This document shows positions 10,354-19,800 of a DNA stretch of 64,000 nt, piece by piece. Position numbers and translations under genes: made by a program. The stretch is from Enterobacter asburiae. GTDB lineage: Bacteria > Pseudomonadota > Gammaproteobacteria > Enterobacterales > Enterobacteriaceae. The DNA lies in contig JAAQVN010000001.1 of assembly GCA_011754535.1 (NCBI GenBank), forward strand, positions 62,001 through 126,000, read 5' to 3'. The first letter of the stretch is position 1. Each line of letters opens with the position of its first letter. The notes below the pieces were generated by a model. That model saw only the letters and a list, made by a program, of their open reading frames with translations. It did no database searches and was not told the origin of the DNA.

Positions 10354-11091
10354 GCCGGGGACCAGGCCCGTGCAGCGGCGAAGCAGGCTGCTGAATCCCT
10401 GAAAAATCAGGTAAGAGACAAGCTGGGCGAAGGTACAACTTCTGCCATCGCGAACGCTATTATCAATGGTCTTGCTGAAACCGGCGATGCAGCATTAGGT
10501 TCAGCGGATTATGCTGCTGATGCGGCAATGGCGCTGGCTTCCTGTGCTGCGGGTGACAGCTACTGCACTAAGGCCATGAGTGATCTGGCCGGGAAAAATC
10601 AGGCAGTGGCGGATAGCGTTACGGCGCTGATGCAGAGTGAAACCTGGTCAGCGGTTGCGGATACGGTTAAACAGGCGGCCGGAGGAAATCAGGCAGCGCT
10701 GGAAGCCACCGGGGGAATGCTGGCTGGCATTATGCTGCCGGGTAAGAAAATACCAAACACAACAAACCGAATTGAAACGATACTTAAATCTGAGAAAAGC
10801 TGGGAAAGTGCACGAAACAAGGCATTGGATATTGTAGGTAATTTAGGGGCCGACTCTAAACCTGTCATAGGGCGATTGGAGGTAAGTGCAGGTAATGGAA
10901 AAGTAATTGGGCGTCAATCCAGTGATGGTAAAGTTGGCTGGCGTGTTGATTATGATCCTGAAAAAGGAACTCATATCAATATATGGGATTACTCTAAAGG
11001 AAAAGGGCCGGGAAAAGCAGTCAAGCAGGTAATCCCTTTTGAAGGTAATGAAAAATCATTTGAAACCATATTGAAACAGTTAAATAGGTAG
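9472..11091 (+). CDS. Orphan CdiA-CT cassette 1 (toxin tip with pretoxin region)
   Basis: A 5'-truncated copy of the cdiA 3' end. The frame is open from 9400, but there is no convincing ribosome site; a GTG at 9472 is the first possible start. It encodes the pretoxin region and VENN (10336-10347), then a different ~247-residue tip. The tip's last ~100 residues (SAGNGKVIGRQ, WRVDYDPEKG, INIWDYSKGKGPGK, VIPFEGNEKSFE) resemble the toxin of E. coli NC101 CdiA as I remember it, a presumed BECR-fold ribonuclease; this is recalled and was not searched. By analogy with described orphan cdiA-CT modules it is probably silent until recombination places it behind a full cdiA. The immunity gene follows five bases downstream. 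Confidence 0.8.
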   Translation: MALSDSAGGSNRNLAPAIGTGHGEESQTGTTSSAVSGGSIVIRNPAEQKQDIADLSCDTADAHPGVDVNGDVQKVRDNLAVQSEGAALATSALDAYGKYAEQKARESNAALGAKLASEGKLQGDTPQEQEAFLKTQPGYQNTEYGPGSAFWTKGSAAAGLLAGALGGNLKAGAAAGAAPLLASLVKEQKDPTARAALHGIVAAALTQLSGGSSTDGLKAGAIGAITASAMTDHLVSALYGDKKSSDLTADEKRLVSSLVSIAGGLAGAAVTDGSVSMAAMASETAKVEVENNSLAGDQARAAAKQAAESLKNQVRDKLGEGTTSAIANAIINGLAETGDAALGSADYAADAAMALASCAAGDSYCTKAMSDLAGKNQAVADSVTALMQSETWSAVADTVKQAAGGNQAALEATGGMLAGIMLPGKKIPNTTNRIETILKSEKSWESARNKALDIVGNLGADSKPVIGRLEVSAGNGKVIGRQSSDGKVGWRVDYDPEKGTHINIWDYSKGKGPGKAVKQVIPFEGNEKSFETILKQLNR

Positions 11092-11096
11092 AAAAA

Positions 11097-11468
11097 ATGA
11101 CTCTATTTGATGAATGTAAAGAAGCCCTTAGTGCTGATTTCAATGTGCTTGAAGGTCAGTGTGAGAAGGATGTTATTGATATTTTGCATGAATTCCCATT
11201 TCTTAAGGGGAATTTAATGTGGGAAAGCATTAATTATTCGGATTATGATGATATAAATGCTCTTGTATCCGATGAAAATAGAAATGACGATGTGTTCGTT
11301 TTTGTCGATGATATTAATGTCCCTATTTTCAGGACTAAACTATTTTTGCTCGCTGAGAATGTTTATGACGTTATGGCATTGTCACCAAAGTTATTTATTT
11401 TTAACAAAAAAATTATATTGCAGCCTTTATTTCCAACTGAAATAATCCGTTTGGGTATAAAGAATTAA
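11097..11468 (+). CDS. Immunity protein for orphan cassette 1
   Basis: This 123-residue, acidic, AT-rich gene starts five bases after the orphan toxin stop. It is presumed to neutralise the cassette 1 tip. The sequence (FDECKEALSADFNV, KDVIDILHEFPFLKGN, NDDVFVFVDD) has no signal peptide or membrane span. I do not recognise a named immunity family. Its role is inferred from its place directly behind a VENN-delimited toxin tip. Immunity genes in orphan cassettes can be expressed independently of cdiA; no clear promoter was identified here. Confidence 0.75.
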   Translation: MTLFDECKEALSADFNVLEGQCEKDVIDILHEFPFLKGNLMWESINYSDYDDINALVSDENRNDDVFVFVDDINVPIFRTKLFLLAENVYDVMALSPKLFIFNKKIILQPLFPTEIIRLGIKN

Positions 11469-11626
11469 CTGCACTTTAACAATTGCTATGATGCGGGTTC
11501 CTGGCTGGAAGGCCACGACGGGGCGGTAGCGTGCCGTAAGCAAATCGCATATCGGGGCCTGATGGTCGGATAGCGAAAAGGTGTCGGAGAAAATTCAGGC
11601 TAATCAAATGAAATGACAGAGAATAA

Positions 11627-12040
11627 TTGGTTATATCAGCAATCCTCGCAACGGATAAAGTTGTTATTGAGAATAACTCGCTGAAGAGCATGATGTGCGC
11701 GGAAAGTCCTTGGGACTGCCGCGATAATCCGCTGATTGAAGGTGGAGGCTCCAGAGGTGCTTACAATCCTACAGGTAGAAGTGGTAATCCCATGAATACC
11801 AAAGGTTCTAATTCACCTGCGGTAATTGGTGAGCGAGCATATTCAGCTCATGCTGTTGATCGTATGCAAGGGCGTTGCGTCCCGCCTTCAGCAGTAGAAA
11901 ATACAATAAAGACAGGAAACATTTATCCGACAAAACCTGGAACTACGGGATATTACGATGCAACCAACAATCTTCGGGTAATAATTAACACTAATACAGG
12001 CGATGTTGTAACTGTAATTCCGGGAGCACCTACGAAATGA
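11627..12040 (+). CDS. Orphan CdiA-CT cassette 2 (DUF4258-like toxin)
   Basis: A short orphan toxin cassette. The frame opens after a TAA at 11624 with only a TTG as start, so independent translation is doubtful. It begins just before an IENN variant of VENN (11666-11677). The toxin part (ERAYSAHAVDRMQGR, PPSAVENTIKTG, NNLRVIINTNTGDVVTVIPG) matches the DUF4258 pattern of small presumed RNase toxins, with a conserved His-x-x-x-R-M start and a VVTV strand near the end. The long pretoxin homology seen in cassette 1 is missing; only the VENN edge remains. The stop overlaps the immunity gene by four bases. Confidence 0.75.
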   Translation: MVISAILATDKVVIENNSLKSMMCAESPWDCRDNPLIEGGGSRGAYNPTGRSGNPMNTKGSNSPAVIGERAYSAHAVDRMQGRCVPPSAVENTIKTGNIYPTKPGTTGYYDATNNLRVIINTNTGDVVTVIPGAPTK

Positions 12041-12303
12041 ATGATCGCTTTTTATATGAGCAAGTTAGAACAGTTTTATTACAAGAATGGGATCCTATAG
12101 GTATCAATGATCTCATTGAGGCCAGTGATGAATATGATGCATATGTACAGCCTATTTGTGAGATGTTATACGCGGGAAAAGAAATCGAAGATATTTATCA
12201 ATATTTACATTGGGTTGCTACGGATCATATGTGTTTGAATGGAGATAGTGATTTGGATCGTATAATTGCTGAAAAGTTATTTTATTTGCCAAAAACTCAC
12301 TAA
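12037..12303 (+). CDS. Immunity protein for orphan cassette 2 (DUF1871-like)
   Basis: This 88-residue protein overlaps the preceding toxin stop by four bases (ATGA). The pattern LLQEWDPIGI, ASDEYDAY, ICEMLYAGK and the helical C-terminus resemble small DUF1871-type proteins, which are common as toxin partners. It is acidic and has no membrane segment. By position it should protect against the DUF4258-like toxin. The family match is from memory of the motif; the role is inferred from context. The degraded terminator copy follows at 12311. Confidence 0.75.
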   Translation: MNDRFLYEQVRTVLLQEWDPIGINDLIEASDEYDAYVQPICEMLYAGKEIEDIYQYLHWVATDHMCLNGDSDLDRIIAEKLFYLPKTH

Positions 12304-12310
12304 GATAATA

Positions 12311-12340
12311 AATCCCGTCCACCGGGCCGGGATCTTCTTT
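12311..12340 (+). terminator. Degraded copy of the cassette terminator
   Basis: Same hairpin and TTCTTTT tail as at 9301-9332, with a mismatch in the left arm. It starts a boundary block (12311-12482) that matches 9301-9475 at roughly nine positions in ten, so cassettes 1 and 3 were inserted or duplicated with the same left edge. Confidence 0.65.
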
Positions 12341-12481
12341 TAGCCGTCAGGCTCACCTAAAATACCCGTCCCGGCCCCTAATCACCAGCACATCGCCGAT
12401 ATCGTTCAGCACTCCCGCTGCACCAAGCTGGGTTTCGGTAATCTCCACAACGGTTGCCAGACCAGCGGCAACAGCTATACG

Positions 12482-12778
12482 GTGGCGCTTTCCGGCTGCG
12501 CGGGTGGCAGAGGAAACGGTGAAAACCGCAACCTGGCACCGGCCATCGGTACGGGCCAGGCAGAAGACATTGCTACCTCCCCCGATACCCAATGGTTTGC
12601 TCAGACCGAAGCTGGTGGGGCGTATACAAACGCAGGAAGGCCGGCAAGGTGGGTTGCCTGGGAAGAACGAGATGGTGTAAGAGTTCGTGTGGTATACGAG
12701 CCCGCTAGTGGGAAAATTGTAACAGCGTTCCCGGATAGTAATCCGATTCCTCCAACTTTAAAGCCTATTAAAAAATAG
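12482..12778 (+). pseudogene. Orphan CdiA-CT cassette 3 (internally deleted toxin fragment)
   Basis: The left ~140 bases (12420-12565) copy the cdiA segment at 7284-7425, including the GQAE codons. The sequence then jumps directly to a different C-terminus (AQTEAGGAYTNAGRP, RWVAWEERDGVRVRVVYEP, GKIVTAFPDSNP). The whole pretoxin and VENN part is missing, so an internal deletion of roughly 800 bases is inferred. Only a GTG at 12482 could start it, without a good ribosome site. The remaining ~70 residues look like the end of a polymorphic toxin whose activity I cannot assign. An immunity-type gene follows eight bases after the stop. Confidence 0.65.
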
Positions 12779-12788
12779 TGTGGGTGAA

Positions 12789-13040
12789 ATGGATATTAAT
12801 GACGAAATTAGACAATTTGGTGAAGGATTAAAAGATCGTCTGGAACCTTCGTTAGTTGACTTTGCCCTTGGTTATCTTGGGTTTTCAGAGAATGTATTAG
12901 CATTCGAAACGCTATGTGATCATATTGCTGATCATGATGTTGTGATCAGTAAAGATGAGTACACGCAAGTGCTTAAAATAGCTAATGATCTTGGTCTGGA
13001 AATTGATAGTCGGTATACATATATAAATCCAGAAAAATAA
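12789..13040 (+). CDS. Immunity protein for orphan cassette 3 (MafI-like)
   Basis: This 83-residue protein starts at ATG 12789; an in-frame GTG at 12780 is less likely. The pattern DEIRQFGEGLKDRL, ALGYLGFSENVLAFETLCDHIADHD, SKDEYTQVLKIANDLGLE resembles small MafI-type immunity proteins described with MafB toxins of Neisseria. This is recognised from memory. It lies directly behind a toxin fragment, which supports an immunity role. It is helical and acidic, with no signal or membrane span. Because the toxin gene beside it is damaged, this could now act as a stand-alone resistance gene. Confidence 0.7.
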   Translation: MDINDEIRQFGEGLKDRLEPSLVDFALGYLGFSENVLAFETLCDHIADHDVVISKDEYTQVLKIANDLGLEIDSRYTYINPEK

Positions 13041-13054
13041 CCCTTAAAACGTAC

Positions 13055-13090
13055 AAATGCTCCCAACACCAACGTCAGGAGCATTTTAAA
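13055..13090 (+). terminator. Terminator-like hairpin ending the orphan cassette array
   Basis: A 9-bp perfect stem (13055-13063 with 13078-13086) has a 14-base loop and is followed by a short T run. It lies 15 bases after the last immunity gene stop. Confidence 0.55.
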
Positions 13091-13882
13091 AAGATTTAGA
13101 AATGCGCAAAGGAAATATTTCGTGCCGCAAGAAAGCGGATGTAACTAACTGTATGCAGCGATACAGACTCGCTAAGAAGTCAAATGCAAGAGTATGGATA
13201 AATTACTGAGCAGGATCTACGTTTCCTGTAAGAATTTAGACGTTAATTTCCGATTAGACAGGCGATTCTACTTTAGGTAAATTCTGCTAGTGATCCCAGT
13301 TCTAGAGCCGAGAATTGTTTACCAGTCATCAAGGTTATTAAAAATGCCCTTCCCTTAAACCCCCGACGCCCCCCCAGCATATCCCACCAGAACCATCCCC
13401 TCCCCACATAAAAACCACGCCCCCTCAGCAAAAACTTGCAATTGTCTTACATATCAGAAATTAGAGCAGTCGACCCCCATCTCTATTTAAATAGCGAAGT
13501 TAGACAAGCGAAATAATGCCAGTTCCAGCGCTGATGCTCATCGATATCACATATTTTTAATTATTTTTACCCCTAACCTAAATATCACTACCAATTATGG
13601 TAGTGCTCCCTTTGGGACTATTCCTATTTATGGTGGGGGTGGCATACTGAAGAAAACTCAAAAAATTCTCTCTGCTTATGCGTAATTACAGCCCGGCTGT
13701 CTTTCGTTGTTCGTTATTGTATTGCTCCCTCGGCAATACCGCATCTTTTTCTCCTGACTACACGTGATATTCGCCGCCTGCTTAATATCGGGCAGGGCGC
13801 TCGGCTTTATTATCCGGGTGATTTGGCACCTGAGCGCCTCGACATTTATTACCGTATTGGGTTAATGATTTAAGGTAAAGGC
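13091..13882. other. Intergenic region upstream of the second cdiA
   Basis: About 790 bases without a convincing gene. The block is AT-rich with C-rich patches around 13350-13440 and probably holds the promoter of the downstream cdiA; I could not fix -35/-10 boxes with confidence. A plus-strand frame stays open for some 60 codons and ends with TAA at 13871-13873. Its last part (RDIRRLLNIGQGARLYYPGD) looks protein-like, but I recognise no family and see no start. A purine-rich ribosome site lies just before the ATG at 13883. Confidence 0.5.
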
Positions 13883-16800
13883 ATGGATAAGCATCCCGTT
13901 GGATTAGCGAAGCGTCTGATTAGTTATCTGGTCATGTTTCTAGTGGCAGGGCAGCCAGTCTTTCCCGCAGTTGCTGCATCCATCAACCCGGTTACGCCAG
14001 GTACCCGGATGGACCAGGCGGGGAACGGAGTGCCGGTCATCAACATCGCCACGCCAAATCAGGCAGGGATCTCTCATAACCAGTTCCAGGATTACAACGT
14101 CGGCAAAGAGGGGCTTATCCTCAATAACGGCACGGACCGTTTAACCCAGACCCAACTGGGCGGGCTTATCCAGAACAACCCCAACCTGCAGGCCGGGCGG
14201 GAAGCGAAAGGCATCATCAACGAAGTCACGGGAGCCAGCCGCTCGCAGCTGCAGGGCTATACGGAAGTCGCCGGCAAGGCGGCAAACGTCATGGTGGCTA
14301 ACCCGTACGGTATCACCTGTAACGGATGCGGGTTTATCAACACCCCCAATGCCACGCTGACTACGGGTAAACCGCAGTTTGACGCTAACGGTAACCTGCT
14401 GGCGCTGGATGTAACGAAAGGGGCCATCACGGTTGAAGGCCAGGGGCTGGACGCCAGCAGGAGCGACGCGCTGTCGATTATTGCGCGCGCAACGGAAGTG
14501 AACGCCGCGATTCACGCGAAAGATCTCACGGTAACCGTGGGCGCCAACCGGGTTGCCGCCGACGGCAGCGTCACGCCTGTCGCAGGGGAGGGTTCGGCTC
14601 CTCAGGTTTCTGTGGACACTGGCGCACTGGGGGGAATGTACGCCAACCGTATCCATCTTGTTTCCAGCGAAAAAGGCGTCGGGGTTAACCTCGGGGATCT
14701 TAACGCCCGACAGGGCGATATTACGCTGGATACCAACGGTAAGCTGATGGTGAATAACAGTCTTGCAAGCGGTAGCCTGACGGCGAAGGCGGATAGCGTT
14801 GTCCTCAGCGGCGAACATAAAAGTACGGGAACGATGCAGATCAACAGCCGTTCAGACGTGGCGGTAACGAACGGCAAACTGGTTAGCGACGGGGATATTA
14901 CGCTTGCCGGGAATGGAAAGCTGAGCGTCGCTAACGGTACGTTAACGGCGGGTAAAGACATTAACCTGAGCTCTGGTTCGCTTACCGCAGATACCACGAG
15001 TGAGGTTAATGCGGCTGGCGCAATTCAGGCTAACGTCGCCGGTGCTGCAAACCATGCGGGTAAGATGACAGCAGGCAGCGGTATCTCCCTTTCCGCAGGC
15101 CAGCTCGCTAACAGCGGAAAAATGACCGCGAACGGCGATCTGAACGTGAAGGCGGGAGGTTTTACCAATAGCGGTGCGGTACAGGCGCAGAAAAATACCC
15201 GGCTTGATCTGGGCACGTTGAACCACACTGGTCAGCTGCTGACCGGTGGTGTGCTGGGGATTTCAACGGGGGATGCTTGGATTGACGGCATGTTCAGCAG
15301 CGATAGCGATCTGAGCGTTAGCGGTACCGGCGCGCTGAATATCGGGCAAAACGGGCAATTGTTATCCGCCGGCAGGCTCGGACTGCAGTCTGACAGCGTC
15401 ATAAACAACGGGCTGGTCAGTGGGAAACAGAATCTCGCGCTCACCAGCCGTCAATTCAGCGCTGTTCAGGGGAGCACGCTGACCAGCGGGGGCAGCCTGC
15501 AGCTCAATGCGGGTGATGCGCAGATCGCCGGGGAGGTTCTGGCCCAGGGCGATCTGTCCTTCAGCGGCGACCGGATCACGACGCTTTCGAGCGGACAGCT
15601 TCAGTCGCAGGGCGATATGCTGTTGCAGGCGCATAACGCCGCCGGGCTGGACGGTATCCAGGCTGCAAAAGGCAACCTGACGCTCGCTACCGGCAGCTTA
15701 ACGCATCGCGGTACGAGCCGCGGCAGCAACGTTTCTCTGCAGGCTAACCAGATTGACACCAGCGGCACCCTGCAGGCGGATAATGCCATGGCGTTGAGCG
15801 CCGAAACCATTGTTCAGCAGGCCGGAGGGGCGCTGCTGGCGCAGAAAGCGCTGCAGATTAATGCCAGCCAGTTGACCAACGGTGGCTCTCTGGATAGCGA
15901 TGCCTTAACGATTGCCATTAACGGGCATACCGATAACCACGCCAGCGGCAAAATGACGGCCCGCAACGGACTCACGCTGACGGGAAATACCTTCACCAAC
16001 GACGGTCAGCTGGCTGCCAGCACGCTGGCGCTGACGCTAAATAACGCCTTTACCAACACGGTCTCCGGCAGCGTGCTCGCCGAAAATACTCTCGACCTGG
16101 CCGCTCCGGTGTTCAATAACGCCGGAAGAGTGGCCTCATCCGCTCTGAACCTGAACGCGAATACCCTCGACAATAGCGGCCTGCTGCAGGGCGGGCAAAC
16201 GTTGCAGCTCGCTTCAGAAAGGCTGGCTAACCAGAGCGGCGGGAAAATCATCAGCGGCAGCGGGCTGGCGCTGAACATCCCACAGCTGGTAAATGCCGGG
16301 CTGATTTCGGTGAAGCAGGGGCTCACCATTGAAAGCCTGATGCTGACGAACAGCGGCAATCTTGAAGCCCAGTCGATGGCGCTGAAAGCGGGTCAGAAAT
16401 CAAGTAATCAGCAAGGCGGCGTAATGCTGGCGGAAGCGTCGCTGGCGCTGACCACCCCGGCGTTTGATAACGCGGGCAGCGTTCAGGGCAAAACGCTGAC
16501 GATTGACGCCGGGGAGTGGAGCAACGGGGGTCAGGCTTCGGGGCTGGACGATCTGTCGGTCAATGTCCGCGATACGTTTACTAACCTCGCCGACGGGCGG
16601 CTTGTCAGCCAGCAGAGCGGCAGCGTAAACGCCGGGCAGTTTGCTAATTTCGGCGGCGTCACGGCAGGCAATCTGCGCATTAGCGGCAACAGCCTGACTA
16701 ACGACGGCTGGTTGCAAAGTGGCGGGGCGCTGGATCTGAATGTCGGCGCGCTGGCTAACCGGCTTTCCGGCACTCTTCAGGCAGGCAGCGGTCTGGCCGT

Positions 16801-19800
16801 TACCGTACAGCAGCTGGTTAATGCTGGTGCGATCTCCGCTCAGCAAGGCGCTGCCCTTGATGCGTTAACGCTGGATAACAACGGGCGGATTGAAGCTCAG
16901 GATCTGCAGCTGACGCTGCGCGAAAAGCTGAATAACCTGGCTGAGGGGATCCTACTCGCCCAGCGCAGCCTGAAGCTCGCGACGCCGCTGCTCAGTAACG
17001 ACGGACGTCTGATGTCGGAAAGCGCGACGCTGAACGCGAAGACGCTCGTCAATAAGGGTTTGCTGCAGGGGAGCGCGGCACTTGTCGCTGACGGTGAGGA
17101 GTTTAACAATGCCTCCGAAGGCGAAGTCGTCAGCGGCGGTACGCTGACGTTCAATGAGTCCCAAGGGTTCAGCAACGCCGGTAAGGTGCAGGGCGAGACT
17201 ATTGGTCTGAATACCAGAAGGGCGGATAACAGTGGCCAGATGCTGGGATTATCTGCGCTTAGCCTGAGCGGAACCGAAAGCCTCACCAATAGCGGTAATT
17301 TGCTCAGCAAAGGCAAACTGGGCCTTACGAGCGAGCAGCTGGATAACCAGGGGCAGATCGCGGCGCCCGAGCTGAACATCAACACCCGGCAGATGACCAA
17401 TAGCGGTTTGCTTCAGGGTGACCAGCTGTTTGGTTTTACCGCCTCCTCACTCCATAACCAGAAGCAGGGCAGCATTATCAGCGGCAGCGGGCTAAGACTT
17501 GCCATTCCCGACCTGGTTAACGCCGGTTTGATTTCGGTCACCCAGGGGCTGGCTATCGAGGCCGCGACGCTGGACAACGCCGGGAACATCGAGGCGAAGG
17601 ATTTACAGCTGACGCTGCGCCAGCAGCTGAATAACCAGGCGAAAGGTGTACTGCTGGCAGATGATACGCTTCATCTGTCGACGCCTGTGTTCACCAACCA
17701 GGGGCAGCTGATTAGTCGCTCAGGCACTTTGATCGCCGATACTCTGTCAAATGCGGGATTACTGCAGGGAAACCAGGGGCTTTCGGTCAGCAGCCTTACG
17801 CTGGATAACCTTTCAGGAGGTCAACTCCTGAGCGGCGGCGCGCTTACCTTGAATTCCGTGCTGGGAAAAAACGCCGGTCGCCTGCAGGGGGATACGGTTC
17901 AGGTCAGTGTGGGGAGGTTGGATAACAGCGGCCAGGTGCTTGCTGTCAACGGCCTGTCGCTCACCGCCGGGGAATTGAATAATACTGCTGGCGCAGAAAT
18001 GAGCGGCAGCGGGGGCAGTTTACATGTTGATCAGCTGGTCAACGCCGGACTGATTTCGGTCAGCCAGGGGCTGGCTATCGACGCGCTGACGCTAACGAAT
18101 GGCGGCAATATTGAAGCGGGCAATCTGGCGTTAACGTCGGTACAGACGCTGAATAACCAGACCAGTGGCGTACTGTTGGCAGACGATACCCTCTCGATTG
18201 ACGCCGCCAGCGGTGATAACGCCGGGAAGCTTATCAGCAGTAACGCGCGTCTTGCGGTTAGCAGCTTAACAAATAGCGGGCTGATTCAGGGAAACCAGTC
18301 CCTCGGCCTGCAGAGCAGCCAGTTGAACAACATCGCCAGCGGCCAATTGCTGAGCGATGGTGATGTGGGACTTAATGTTGACCGTCTGGATAACGCTGGC
18401 CGGGTGCAGGGGAAAAGCCTGACGCTCGCGGGTGGACAGTCTGGCGGCGTTAACCGCGGACAAATGCTGGGCCGCGAGGCGCTGAATATTCTGTTCGCCG
18501 GGGCCTTCAACAACGATGGGCGCCTTATCAGCCAGAATTCCCTCAGCCTGAAAAGCGGGGCGCTTTCTAATACCGGGGTAATTGCTGCTGCAACCGTTAA
18601 CATCGACAGCGCAGTGGGGCAGGCAAATAACAGCGGATTAATTCAGGCCGACGGCAAGCTCAGCTTCTCCGCCGCCTCATTGTCCAATCAAAAGAGCGGT
18701 TCGCTGGTAGCAGGCGATGATATTGCGCTGACGGTACCTGCGCTGATCAATGACGGGCTGATGTCGACGGGGAAAAACCTGCGCCTGGACGGGACTTCTC
18801 TCGATAACCGCGGTGGTCTGGAAGCGCTGAATGTGCAGCTGAATTTGTCCGGTCAGGTAAACAACCAGCCTGATGGGCATCTGTTTGCAGACGACCTGCT
18901 GACGCTTAACGCCGGAAGCTGGCGTAACGACGGGCAGCTTATCGGCAACAACGTCATTATTACGTCCGGGCGCGGGCAAAATAGCGGCCTGCTGCAGGGG
19001 GATATTGGTCTTAAACTTGCCGTTACCGGCCTCGATAACGATCAAGCAGGCAAGATATTAAGCGGTGGGCTGCTCGACATCACCGGCCAGCAGCTGAACA
19101 ACAATGGCCTGATGCAGGGGCAGAACGCTCTCCTGCACGGCGTGGATTTCACTAATGCGGGTTTGCTGACAGGTAAAGGCGATCTGACGCTGAATGTGGA
19201 TAATACCGCGACCATCAGCGGGCAAATGCTGAGCCAGGGCAAGCTGCAGCTTGACGCCAGTCAGCTCGATAATAGCGGTATTCTGGCAGCAAATACGGTT
19301 AGCGTGAGCACCGGAGAGCTGAACAATACCGGGACGCTGCAAAGCAATGGTGCTTTGAATCTCGTTGCAGACGCGTTCAGCAACGTTGGTACGCTTCTGG
19401 CCAAACAGGCGCTAAATCTCACGAGCGCAATGCTGACTAACAGCGGTGTGATTCAGGCCGACACGCTGACCCTCGCGGTAAAAAACGCGCTGACCAACCG
19501 GGACACGGGCAAAGTGCTTGCCACCCAGGCGCTGGCTTTTGACGGCAATACGTTAACCAACAGCGGCACGCTGGCGGCAGATAATGCGCACCTGGCTCTC
19601 GGGATCCTGAACAATAGCGGCCTGGTGCAGGGTAACAGTGGGCTGGCGATCCAGGGTCAAGCGGCACAGACCTCGGGCCTGAGAAGTGTTGACGCCGCGC
19701 AGACGCCTGCTGCCAAAGTGATTAATAACCTGATCGTCGGACAGCTGTTAAGCGGCGGCGATTTGACGATTGCCGGGGATAAGGGCGATAACGCCGGCAC

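Noticed and set aside
13690..13873. An open frame of about 60 codons just before the second cdiA, possibly a cdiB remnant
   Set aside because: The C-terminal residues do not resemble the end of CdiB/FhaC transporters, and no start codon with a ribosome site was found.
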